Shown: piece by piece, positions 7,739-15,891 of the stretch
Numbering within the stretch: position 1 is the first letter of the stretch
Layout: every line of letters begins with the position of its first letter
Assembly: GCF_030273315.1 (NCBI RefSeq)
Contig: NZ_CP127174.1
Location: 1,426,001-1,490,000, forward strand
Reading direction: 5' to 3'
Source of the DNA: Natrialbaceae archaeon AArc-T1-2
GTDB taxonomy: Archaea > Halobacteriota > Halobacteria > Halobacteriales > Natrialbaceae
Length of the DNA: 64,000 nt
Made by a program: the position numbers and the translations under genes
Notes under the pieces: model-generated
Databases searched by the model: none
Seen by the model: only the letters and a program-made list of their open reading frames with translations
What the model was told of the DNA's origin: nothing

Positions 7739-8917
7739 ATGCGCGTCGTAGCGAAGTTCGGCGGGACGAGCCTCGGCAGCGGCGACCGGATCAACCGCGC
7801 CGCCGACTCCATCGCCGCCGCCGTCGAGGACGGCCACGAGATCACCGTCGTCGCCAGCGCGATGGGGGCGACGACCGACAAACTCCTAGAAGAGATCACC
7901 TTCGACGTCGACGACGCCGACCGCGCCCAGATCGTCAGCATGGGCGAACGGACGTCGGTCCGCATGCTCAAGGCCGCGCTCTCGGCTCGTGGCGTCGACG
8001 CCCGCTTTTTCGAACCCGGAAGCGACGACTGGCCGGTCATCACCGACGAACACGGCGAGGTCGACGTCGAGACGACCCGCGAGCGTGCACGCGAGATCGC
8101 CTCGAATCTGGATTTGGAGGTTGCGGTCGTCACCGGCTTCCTCGCACAGGCTCACGACGGCTCGATCACGACGCTCGGCCGTGGGGGCAGCGACACGACG
8201 GCCGTCATGCTCGGCAACTACATGGACGCCGACGAGGTCGTCATCGTCACCGACGTCGAGGGCGTCATGACTGGCGACCCGAACGTCGTCGAAGGGGCCC
8301 GAAACGTCGGCGAGATCTCAGTCGACGAGCTCCGGAACCTCTCGTTCCGCGGAGCCGAAGTCGTCGCGCCCTCCGCGCTGTCGTACAAAGACAGCAACTT
8401 AGACGTCCGGGTCGTCCACTACCAACACGGCGACTTGCTCTCGGGCGGAACCAGCATCGAAGGCGAGTTCAGGAACCTCGTCGACATGCGCGAGAAACCG
8501 CTCGCCTGTCTCACTGTCGCCGGCCGCGCGATCCGCAACCAGCCCGGTGTTTTCCAGTCGCTGTCGGCCGCGCTCGGAAACAACGACGTCAACATCGACG
8601 CGGTCGCAAGCGGGATGGACACCATCACGTTCTACGTCGACGCCGACGAGGCCGAGTTCGCCGAGAACATCCTCCACCGCGAAGTCGTCGAACAGGACGC
8701 GCTCTCGAGTGTCACCGTCGACGAACCGCTCGCCGTGGTTCGGGTCACCGGTGGCGATCTCCCGAACCGGCCCGGCATCATCAGCGAGATCGTCTCTCCG
8801 CTTGCGGAGGCTCGCATCGACATCCACGACGTGATCACGAGCGCGACCAGCGTCGCCCTATTCGTCGACTGGGACGACCGTGAGGACACCCTCGAGACCA
8901 CACAGGAACTGCTGTAG
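7739..8917 (+). CDS. lysC: Aspartate kinase
   Basis: 392 residues. Phosphorylates aspartate, the first step to lysine, threonine and methionine. The N-terminus MRVVAKFGGTSLGS is the family's nucleotide-binding signature. VVTGFLAQAHDGSITTLGRGGSDTTA (residues about 135-160) is the kinase active-site region, and two ACT domains follow from residue about 255 (AIRNQPGVFQSL and LPNRPGIISEIV). Paired ACT domains in this family usually bring allosteric feedback by an end-product amino acid. The gene follows DP1 and the GNAT gene as in the Haloferax origin neighbourhood. The start is the ATG at the beginning of the conserved MRVV; no other candidate fits. Confidence 0.95.
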   Translation: MRVVAKFGGTSLGSGDRINRAADSIAAAVEDGHEITVVASAMGATTDKLLEEITFDVDDADRAQIVSMGERTSVRMLKAALSARGVDARFFEPGSDDWPVITDEHGEVDVETTRERAREIASNLDLEVAVVTGFLAQAHDGSITTLGRGGSDTTAVMLGNYMDADEVVIVTDVEGVMTGDPNVVEGARNVGEISVDELRNLSFRGAEVVAPSALSYKDSNLDVRVVHYQHGDLLSGGTSIEGEFRNLVDMREKPLACLTVAGRAIRNQPGVFQSLSAALGNNDVNIDAVASGMDTITFYVDADEAEFAENILHREVVEQDALSSVTVDEPLAVVRVTGGDLPNRPGIISEIVSPLAEARIDIHDVITSATSVALFVDWDDREDTLETTQELL

Positions 8918-8972
8918 ATACGTTCCTCTCGGGAGAACGGTTATCCCTCGACGCCGAATATCAACGGACGGA

Positions 8973-10181
8973 ATGGTTGCGCTCTCGTTCGCCGTTCTCG
9001 TCGCTGTTGCTGTTCTTACGTGCCTGTCGATGGCTTGGGTGCTCGGTGCGAACAGTAACTCACCACCGTTTGCACCTGCTATCGGCGCGAACGCGATCTC
9101 GACGATGCAGGCCGCGTTCGTCATCGGGGTGCTCGCGGCCGCGGGGGCGATCGCCCAGGGCGGGAGCATCTCCGAGACGGTCGGCGCGGATCTCATAGAC
9201 GGCGTGACGATCACGCCGCTTGCGGCTATCGCCGGCCTGTTGACTGCGGCGACGTTCATGGCGATCGGGATCTACACGCGCTATCCCATCCCCGCGGCGT
9301 TTGCGACGACGGGGGCGATGGTCGGTGTCGGCCTCTCGCTCGGTGGCGATCCCGCGATGGCCACCTACCGACGACTCGGCACGTTCTGGCTGCTCGTCCC
9401 GTTCATGTCCGGGGGGCTCGCCTACGCCACCGCGGTCGTCCTCCGTCGCGACGACGTTCCCGAAACGGTCGGCGTTCCGTTGCTTGCGGGTTTCGTCGGT
9501 GCGATCCTCGCGAACGTCCGCCTCGGCGTCATTCCCGACCCCGAGGCCGCCCAGGGGACGCTTGCAACCTTCCTCTCGCGTCGGCTCGGCGGCGGCCCTA
9601 CCATCGCCGGCACCGTCGATCTCGGCGTCGTCCTCGTGACCCTCGCGGCCGGTCTGCTTGCTGCCGTCTGGGTCCGTAGACGGGTGCTGGCTTCCGTCGA
9701 GCGCGGCATCCGTTCGTTCCTGCTCGTGCTCGGCGGCATCGTCGCCTTCTCCTCGGGGGGCTCCCAGGTCGGGCTCGCAACCGGTCCCCTCGAGAACCTC
9801 TTTCGGGAGGGACTGGGCCTGCCCGGAATCGCCCTGCTCTCGCTCGGTGCGGCCGGCATCCTCGCCGGCGCGTGGATGGGCGCGCCCCGACTGCTGCAGG
9901 CGACCTCGAGGGAGTACGCCCAGCTTGGCGTCCGTCGGTCGATCGCAGCGCTCGTCCCCGGGTTCGTCATCGCCCAGCTCGCGATCGCACTCGGTATCCC
10001 GATCTCGCTGAACAACATCATCCTCTCGGGGGTCGTCGGCGGCGGACTGGCCGGCGGCTCGGCCGGCGTCTCCCGGCGCAAGATCGGATTCACCGTCACG
10101 TTCTGGCTGCTCACGCTCGCGTCCTCGATCGCCGTCGGCTTCGGCGTCTATCGGCTGTTCGCGACCGTCGCCGGCGGGTAA
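8973..10181 (+). CDS. PiT-family inorganic phosphate transporter
   Basis: 402 residues, highly hydrophobic with about ten membrane helices. The N-terminal half contains GANSNSPPFAPAIGANAIS, the duplicated PiT signature region, and the C-terminal half contains a matching GIPISLNNIILSGVVGGGL. Members of the family import phosphate as a metal-phosphate complex with a cation. The longer open frame upstream overlaps lysC and lacks the family's N-terminus, so the ATG giving MVALSFAVLVAVAV was chosen. It lies 55 bp after lysC on the same strand. No PhoU-like partner gene is adjacent. Confidence 0.88.
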   Translation: MVALSFAVLVAVAVLTCLSMAWVLGANSNSPPFAPAIGANAISTMQAAFVIGVLAAAGAIAQGGSISETVGADLIDGVTITPLAAIAGLLTAATFMAIGIYTRYPIPAAFATTGAMVGVGLSLGGDPAMATYRRLGTFWLLVPFMSGGLAYATAVVLRRDDVPETVGVPLLAGFVGAILANVRLGVIPDPEAAQGTLATFLSRRLGGGPTIAGTVDLGVVLVTLAAGLLAAVWVRRRVLASVERGIRSFLLVLGGIVAFSSGGSQVGLATGPLENLFREGLGLPGIALLSLGAAGILAGAWMGAPRLLQATSREYAQLGVRRSIAALVPGFVIAQLAIALGIPISLNNIILSGVVGGGLAGGSAGVSRRKIGFTVTFWLLTLASSIAVGFGVYRLFATVAGG

Positions 10182-10203
10182 ACACGGCGATACCGACGCT
10201 CGA

Positions 10204-10422
10204 TCACTCGGCGGGTGTCACCAGATAACTGCCACCCATGGCGATGATTCCGGCGAAGATGCCGAAGAGACCGATCGGCGGCGAGACGAACGCGATCCCG
10301 GCACCGAAGATCACCAGCCCGGCACCGAAGCGTCTGATCGCCGAGCCGGGGTTGTAGCCACAGTCGGGACACTCGAGGTCGTGTCTCGAGATCTCCTCGC
10401 CGCAGTTCCGACACCGGACCAT
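10204..10422 (-). CDS. Small zinc-ribbon membrane protein
   Basis: 72 residues: MVRCRNCGEEIS, then CPDCGYNPGSAI, giving two CxxC knuckles of a zinc ribbon in the first 25 residues, followed by two hydrophobic segments (AGLVIFGAGIAFVSPPIGLFGIFAGIIAMGGSYLV). The predicted layout is a cytoplasmic zinc ribbon with a two-helix membrane hairpin. It converges with the phosphate transporter at 22 bp. Similar ribbon-plus-hairpin proteins are common in haloarchaea and mostly uncharacterised. No function can be assigned. Confidence 0.75.
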   Translation of the reverse strand: MVRCRNCGEEISRHDLECPDCGYNPGSAIRRFGAGLVIFGAGIAFVSPPIGLFGIFAGIIAMGGSYLVTPAE

Positions 10423-10474
10423 GGTACTCGAACGATCGCGGCGGACGGTGAACCCTTCGGATTCGGTCGTGAAA

Positions 10475-10906
10475 TCACTCGAGGACGGTGACGGGAACCG
10501 GGGTTCGCTCGACGACGGTCGTCGCGACGTCGCGGCCGAGGACCCGTCGCACGAGCCCGTTCGTCTCGGCCCTGTGACCACCCATGACGACGTGGTCGAA
10601 CCCCTCCTCGCTCGCGACACGCGGGACGACGGTTCCGGGTCGCTCTTCGGCCGTGATGATCTCGACTCGCCCGTTTCCATCGACGCGTTCGACGAGTTCG
10701 GTCGCGCTCTCGCGTGCCTGGCTCGTCCGGTCCTCGCTTCGCTCGAGGACGCCACCCTCGCTCAGCGGCGCGTCGAGCGGGGTGACGACGACGAGGACAG
10801 TGATCTCGGCGTCGGGAAACGTCTCGAGGGCGTAGGTCAGAGCCTCCGCTTCGCGGGGGAGACCCAGCGTGGGAACGAGGACGCGGTCCGGGTCGGGGTC
10901 GACCAT
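10475..10906 (-). CDS. Universal stress protein (UspA family)
   Basis: 143 residues. Starts with [25 protein letters not shown], the usual first strand and helix of the UspA fold. The C-terminal [20 protein letters not shown] and [18 protein letters not shown] give the G-2x-G-9x-G(S/T)-like ATP-binding region in altered form, ending with the canonical VPVTVL strand. Such proteins bind nucleotides and respond to stress; the specific role is unknown. A separate Usp gene lies at 29713-30162. Confidence 0.85.
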   Translation of the reverse strand: MVDPDPDRVLVPTLGLPREAEALTYALETFPDAEITVLVVVTPLDAPLSEGGVLERSEDRTSQARESATELVERVDGNGRVEIITAEERPGTVVPRVASEEGFDHVVMGGHRAETNGLVRRVLGRDVATTVVERTPVPVTVLE

Positions 10907-10996
10907 CAGCGTGTGATTCGGTCGCGACGTCTATCGGTCTATCGCCGCCAGTATTCATAAAGACACTACTGGTTCGAGCCGCTCGTATTCCTCAGT

Positions 10997-11680
10997 GTGT
11001 ACTCGTCGTGGAAGCGGTCGCAGACGGCGTTTGTCGCCGTTCTCCTCGCGAACCTCGCGTCGGTGGTCGCGATCTGGTGGTACGACTGGCAGGCACACGC
11101 TCTCCTGATGGTCTACTGGCTGGAAACCGGCGTCATTGGGGCGATCTACGTGGCGAAGATTCGCCGCGCAGCGGGCACCGACGACCCCGAAGCTATTCGG
11201 TCGTGGACGACAGTCGACGGCGAACCGCCCGAGTCGTACGTCGGGAAGTCGAACCGGACGGTCGCCGTCGCTCTCGTCCGGAACTACGCCGGATTCTGGC
11301 TCTTCGCGGGCGTGTTCTTCCTGATCATTCCGTTCGCCGAGGAGATGGCGCTCGAGCCGGCGAGTCCGGACGCTGTCGCCCTCGCGGCCGTCAGTCTCGT
11401 CGGCTATCACATCTTCTCGTACTGGTACGAGTACGTCGGGCTTCGAGAGTTCGAACACCGCGGTCCGGTGTCGTTGCTGGTCGAACCTGCACCGCGGTTC
11501 TGGGTGCTCGGGCTGACGCTCATCTTCGGGCTCGGCGCGACCTCGCTCACTCAGAGCCCGATGGGCGTGCTCGTCGTGCTGGTCGTGTTCAAGACCAGTG
11601 CCGACCTGTTGTTCCACAGGCGAGAGCGAAAGTGCGCTCTGGAGCGATCGTCCTCGAGCGAGCGAGAGACGACAGTTTAA
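10997..11680 (+). CDS. DUF6498-type multi-spanning membrane protein
   Basis: 227 residues beginning at a GTG ([20 protein letters not shown]). About six hydrophobic helices are visible, and the motif [29 protein letters not shown] near the start is typical of haloarchaeal DUF6498 proteins. The C-terminus is basic and soluble. It lies just upstream of hel308 on the same strand with a 26-bp gap. No catalytic motif is evident and the function is unknown. The GTG start is the first in frame after the divergent Usp gene, so it is only moderately certain. Confidence 0.7.
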   Translation: MYSSWKRSQTAFVAVLLANLASVVAIWWYDWQAHALLMVYWLETGVIGAIYVAKIRRAAGTDDPEAIRSWTTVDGEPPESYVGKSNRTVAVALVRNYAGFWLFAGVFFLIIPFAEEMALEPASPDAVALAAVSLVGYHIFSYWYEYVGLREFEHRGPVSLLVEPAPRFWVLGLTLIFGLGATSLTQSPMGVLVVLVVFKTSADLLFHRRERKCALERSSSSERETTV

Positions 11681-11706
11681 ACCACTGGACGCGCCAACCC
11701 CGGATA

Positions 11707-14067
11707 ATGAACGTCGAGGAGCTGTCGGGGCTGCCCGCGGGTGCCCTCGAGCACTTCCGGACGGAGGGCATCGAGGAGCTGTACCCGCCACAGGCCGAGG
11801 CGGTCGAGGCCGGCGTCCTCGAGGGCGAGAACCTCGTCGCCGCGGTGCCGACCGCGAGCGGGAAGACGATGATCGCCGCCCTGGCGATGCTGTCGGCGAT
11901 CGAGCGTGGCGGGACGGCGCTGTACATCGTCCCGCTCCGAGCACTCGCCAGCGAGAAACGCGAGGAGTTTTCGGCCTACGAGGCATTCGACGTCTCCGTC
12001 GGCGTCGCGACGGGTAACTACGAATCGACGAGCGACTGGCTCGCGACGAAAGATATCGTCGTCGCCACCAGCGAGAAAGTCGACTCGCTGGTGCGAAACG
12101 ACGCCTCGTGGCTCTCGGAGCTCACCTGCGTCGTTTCCGACGAAGTTCACCTGGTCGACGACGCCTCCCGTGGGCCGACGCTCGAGGTCACGCTCGCGAA
12201 ACTCCGCAAACTCAATCCCGCGTTGCAGGTCGTCGCGCTCTCGGCGACGGTGGGCAACGCCGGCGAGATCGCCGACTGGCTCGAGGCCGACCTCGTCGAC
12301 ACCGACTGGCGGCCGATCGACCTCAAAACCGGCGTCCACTACGGCAACGCCGTCCAGTTCGACGACGGCTCGACCCGCGAAGTCCCGGTCGAGGGTACGG
12401 AAAAACAGGAGGAGGCACTCGTCCGGGACATCCTCGGCGAGGACGGTTCCTCGCTCGCGTTCGTCAACTCTCGACGCAACGCCGAGGCGGCGGCGAGTCG
12501 TCTCTCGGGGGTCACCACCCGGGCGCTGACGGACGCGGAACGCGAGCAACTCGCGGATCTGGCCGACGAGATTCGCGACGTCAGCGACACCGAGACGAGC
12601 GCGGATCTGGCAGACTGCGTCGAACGCGGCGCGGCCTTTCACCACGCCGGGCTCTCGAGCGATCATCGTTCGCTCGTCGAGGAGGCCTTCCGCGAGCGAC
12701 TGCTGAAGGTCATCGCCGCCACGCCGACGCTCGCGGCCGGGGTCAACACGCCCGCCCGGCGCGTGATCGTCCGCGACTGGCGGCGGTTCGACCCCAGCGC
12801 CGGCGGGATGGCACCGCTCGACGTCCTCGAGGTCCACCAGATGATGGGCCGGGCGGGCCGTCCCGGGCTCGATCCCTACGGCGAGGCGGTCTTGCTCGCG
12901 AGCAGTTACGACGAGAAAGACGAACTGTTCGATCGGTACGTCTGGGCCGATCCCGAACCCGTCCGCTCGAAACTCGCCGCCGAACCCGCCCTGCGCACCC
13001 ACGTGCTGGCGACGGTCGCCTCCGGCTTCGCCCGCACCCGCGAGGGGCTGCTCGACTTTCTCTCCGAGACCCTCTATGCGAGTCAGTCGAGCGAACCGGG
13101 CCGGCTCGAGGCTGTCACCGACGACGTACTCGCCTACCTCGAGCGAAACGACTTCATCGAGCGCGACGGTCCCGGCGAGCCCCGGGGAGAGAACGAGGAC
13201 GACGCGTTCGTCTCGGCGGCCGACCTCGACGACGCCGGGGGAACCGACGGGGCGACCGTCGACCTGCAGGCGACGAGTCTCGGCCACACCGTCTCTCGGC
13301 TCTACCTCGATCCCATGAGCGCCGCCGAGATCGTCTACGGCCTCGAGTCGGCCGACGAGCGCCCGACCGCGCTCGGACTCTACCAGCTCGTCGCCCGCAC
13401 GCCGGACATGTACGAACTCTACCTCCGGTCGGGCGAGGACGAGACCTACGGCGAGCTGTTCTACGAGCGCGAAGACGAACTGCTCGGAAACGCGCCGAGT
13501 GAGTTCGAAGACGACCGCTTCGAGGACTGGCTCGCCGCACTCAAGACGGGGACGCTGCTCGAGGACTGGGCGAGCGAAGACGACGAGGGGCGGATCACCG
13601 AGCGCTACAAGATCGGGCCCGGCGACCTCCGTGGGAAGGTCGACACCGCCGAGTGGTTGCTCGGTGCGGCCGAATCGCTGGCCGCCGAACTCGACAGCGA
13701 GTGGACTGCCGCCGTCCGTGAGGCCCGGGCACGCGTCGAACACGGCGTCCGCGAGGAGCTGCTCGAGCTCGTCTCGATACGTGGCGTCGGTCGCAAGCGC
13801 GCCCGCCGACTGTACGAGGTCGGCCTCGAGACGCCCGTCGATCTGCGTGAAGCGGACAAGGGAGTCGTTCTCGCGGCCCTGAGAGGTGAGAAGACGGCCG
13901 AGACCGTCCTCGAGAACGCCGGTCGCGAGAACCCCTCGATGGAGGGCGTCGAACCGCGGGCCGACGTCGACGGCGAACCGACCGAGCGCGACGAGACGAC
14001 CGACGGCGACGGCGCGGACGCAGACCCCGACCGCGCCGAGAGCCAGTCCAGCCTGGGTGATTTCTGA
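11707..14067 (+). CDS. hel308: Hel308 (Ski2-type) DNA helicase
   Basis: 786 residues. ATP-dependent 3'-5' DNA helicase acting at stalled forks and in recombination repair. Motifs: Q-motif region [12 protein letters not shown] at residues 22-33, Walker [10 protein letters not shown] near 44-52, DEVH box [10 protein letters not shown] near 143-152, motif III LSATVGN and motif [14 protein letters not shown] winged helix, ratchet domain and C-terminal helix-hairpin-helix ([16 protein letters not shown]) follow. The acidic tail ends QSSLGDF, which fits a PCNA-binding PIP box. The start is the ATG giving [12 protein letters not shown]; an upstream open frame is an artefact of GC bias. The stop overlaps the cgi121 start. 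Confidence 0.95.
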   Translation: MNVEELSGLPAGALEHFRTEGIEELYPPQAEAVEAGVLEGENLVAAVPTASGKTMIAALAMLSAIERGGTALYIVPLRALASEKREEFSAYEAFDVSVGVATGNYESTSDWLATKDIVVATSEKVDSLVRNDASWLSELTCVVSDEVHLVDDASRGPTLEVTLAKLRKLNPALQVVALSATVGNAGEIADWLEADLVDTDWRPIDLKTGVHYGNAVQFDDGSTREVPVEGTEKQEEALVRDILGEDGSSLAFVNSRRNAEAAASRLSGVTTRALTDAEREQLADLADEIRDVSDTETSADLADCVERGAAFHHAGLSSDHRSLVEEAFRERLLKVIAATPTLAAGVNTPARRVIVRDWRRFDPSAGGMAPLDVLEVHQMMGRAGRPGLDPYGEAVLLASSYDEKDELFDRYVWADPEPVRSKLAAEPALRTHVLATVASGFARTREGLLDFLSETLYASQSSEPGRLEAVTDDVLAYLERNDFIERDGPGEPRGENEDDAFVSAADLDDAGGTDGATVDLQATSLGHTVSRLYLDPMSAAEIVYGLESADERPTALGLYQLVARTPDMYELYLRSGEDETYGELFYEREDELLGNAPSEFEDDRFEDWLAALKTGTLLEDWASEDDEGRITERYKIGPGDLRGKVDTAEWLLGAAESLAAELDSEWTAAVREARARVEHGVREELLELVSIRGVGRKRARRLYEVGLETPVDLREADKGVVLAALRGEKTAETVLENAGRENPSMEGVEPRADVDGEPTERDETTDGDGADADPDRAESQSSLGDF

Positions 14068-14564
14068 TGGAGCTACTCGAGACCCGGGTCGACGTCGACG
14101 ACCTCGATAGCTTCCTCGCCCGGCTGGACGAGATCGGTTCCCGCCACGGGGTGACGATCCAGGCGTTCGACGCCCGCTACGTCGCCGACCGTCGCCACCT
14201 CGAACGCGCCGTGGCACTCGCCGACCGGGCGGTCGACCGCGGCGAGAACGTCGCCCGCGATCGGGCCGTCGAGATCTTGCTGTACGCTGCGGGTCGTCGA
14301 CAGATCGACCGCGCCCTCGAGATGGGGCTCTCGCCGGGCGAGAACCGCGCCGTCATCCTGATCGAGGGCGAGGACGAAGACGACGCACTCGCAGACCTCG
14401 ACGCGCTCGAGGCGGTCGTCGACCGAGAACCGACACTCGGCGAGTACGACGAGGAAGTTCTGTGTTCGTTCTTCGGGATCACCGACGCCGAACGGGCGGC
14501 GACCGACGCGACCCTCGAGGAGCTGGTCCGTGAGCGGGTCGCGTTGCTCGAGGTCGCGAAGTGA
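14067..14564 (+). CDS. cgi121: KEOPS complex subunit Cgi121
   Basis: 165 residues. Cgi121 is the KEOPS/EKC subunit that binds tRNA substrates and stimulates Bud32 during t6A synthesis at position 37. The core ALADRAVDRGENVARDRAVEILLYAAGRRQIDRALEMGL is characteristic of the family, with the later CSFFGITDAE segment. It overlaps the hel308 stop by one base (TGATG), so the two are co-transcribed; this pairing is conserved in haloarchaea. The TGA stop lies within a TGATACTGTCGG sequence like the palindrome termini. Kae1-Bud32 is not in this window. Confidence 0.9.
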   Translation: MELLETRVDVDDLDSFLARLDEIGSRHGVTIQAFDARYVADRRHLERAVALADRAVDRGENVARDRAVEILLYAAGRRQIDRALEMGLSPGENRAVILIEGEDEDDALADLDALEAVVDREPTLGEYDEEVLCSFFGITDAERAATDATLEELVRERVALLEVAK

Positions 14565-14669
14565 TACTGTCGGTCATGGACCTGTGAGCTGGTGTCCGGG
14601 TGATCCGGCCGTTGAACGTGTGTCTGGCCTGCTGTCACCATCTTTTCTGTGACAGTCGTTCCGTCGGCC

Positions 14670-14924
14670 ATGATCGGACGGCTCGGGAAGATCGCTGGCG
14701 TGTTCGTCGTCGCCCTCGTCGTTTCCTTCGGTGGGCTCTACGCGACCGGCGTCGTCGGTGTGTCGGACGCCGGCCTTGAGTTCAACGACCGGTCCGTCGC
14801 CGAGTGGAACGTCCACGATCTCGAGTTGCTGGACGTCACCGACGACGCGGTGGCGTGGTTCGCGACGCACGTCGACGACGAGAATTGTTGCGCTAACAGC
14901 TCGACTGGGGTTCACAGCCTCTGA
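14670..14924 (+). CDS. Short membrane-anchored protein, possibly truncated
   Basis: 84 residues: a start MIGRLGKIAGVFVVALVVSFGGLYATG gives a signal anchor, then an acidic tail with two adjacent cysteines near the end. The first part resembles the N-termini of haloarchaeal LEA-like membrane-anchored proteins, which are normally much longer, but the C-terminal 50 residues do not continue as such a domain. It may be a decayed remnant with a new C-terminus. A GTG at 14649 in the same frame is an alternative start. Confidence 0.4.
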   Translation: MIGRLGKIAGVFVVALVVSFGGLYATGVVGVSDAGLEFNDRSVAEWNVHDLELLDVTDDAVAWFATHVDDENCCANSSTGVHSL

Positions 14925-15129
14925 GACGCGACTCCGTCTTTTATCCTCCCGTTCGTCGTGACGCCGGTATGGGTCGTGGGGATATTATCGAAAACGAATC
15001 GAAACCGCCGAAAATCCTGCGTACGGTCGTATCACCGCTCGGAAGACGTCCGGACCGAGAGACGAATCTTCCGGTTACCGTCGCGTGCTGGCTCGTCACG
15101 AAACTGCTCGCCCTCGCCAAGCGTCGAGC

Positions 15130-15891
15130 ATGACGGCCGGCCACGACCACGACCGCCAGTCCGCCGACGTCGGACGACGCCCGCAGGCACAGCCCGCGAG
15201 CTCCCCGCGAACGCCACACCTGTTCTCGATGACCTGGCGTGACGGATTGTTCGCACACTGGCCCGTCGATCCGGAATCGCTTAGACCGCACGTTCCGGAG
15301 CCGCTCGAGCTCGATATCCGCGACGGGAACGCGTGGGTGAGCGTACTCCCGTTCGTGCTCACCCGTGCCGGGATCCGGGCCTCGCCGGCCGTCTCGCGAC
15401 TCTCGTTTCCGGAACTCAACGTCCGGACCTACGTCCGCTACGCGGGCGACCCGGGGCTGTTTTTCTTCAGCATCGACGTCTCCAACGCGTTCATCGCTCG
15501 ATTTCTTCAGCGGGCGACGCGGCTGCCGGTGTATCACGCGAAAGGGAACGTCGCCGGCACCGGCGAGGGCGTCGCCTTCTCGAGTTCCAGACTCGGCGAC
15601 GACCACGCCGTCTTCTCGGCGGCGTATCGACCCGACGGCGAGGTCTACTACGCCGAACCCGGTTCGCTCGAGCGCTGGCTCACCGCGCGTCGTCGGTTCT
15701 ATGCGCCCGCAAACGGCGGCGTGCTGACCGGTGAGATCGGTCACGCGCCGTGGCCGCTTCGGCCCGTCTCCGTGACGATCGACGAGAATACGATGTTCGC
15801 CGCCAACGGCCTGCCGGAGCCGACGGGCGAGCCGGTCTGTCAGTTCTGTGGCTCGCTCGAGATGACGGGGTCGATCGTGCGACGACTCTAG
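15130..15891 (+). CDS. DUF2071 (YqjF-like) family protein
   Basis: 253 residues from ATG 15130; an in-frame start 15 codons earlier is possible. The core LFAHWPVDPESLRPHVPEPLELDIRDG followed by AWVSVLPFVLTRAGIR is diagnostic of DUF2071, and CQFCGSLEMTGS closes the chain. The family is predicted to adopt an acetoacetate-decarboxylase-like fold, with no established reaction. It converges on mutS, and the two stop codons overlap in CTAG. A His/Asp-rich leader precedes the domain. Confidence 0.8.
   Translation: MTAGHDHDRQSADVGRRPQAQPASSPRTPHLFSMTWRDGLFAHWPVDPESLRPHVPEPLELDIRDGNAWVSVLPFVLTRAGIRASPAVSRLSFPELNVRTYVRYAGDPGLFFFSIDVSNAFIARFLQRATRLPVYHAKGNVAGTGEGVAFSSSRLGDDHAVFSAAYRPDGEVYYAEPGSLERWLTARRRFYAPANGGVLTGEIGHAPWPLRPVSVTIDENTMFAANGLPEPTGEPVCQFCGSLEMTGSIVRRL

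Noticed and set aside
11677-14217. 846-codon open frame antisense to hel308
   Set aside because: It is a shadow in a GC-rich gene; its composition is periodic and it matches no family, while the sense strand has a complete helicase.
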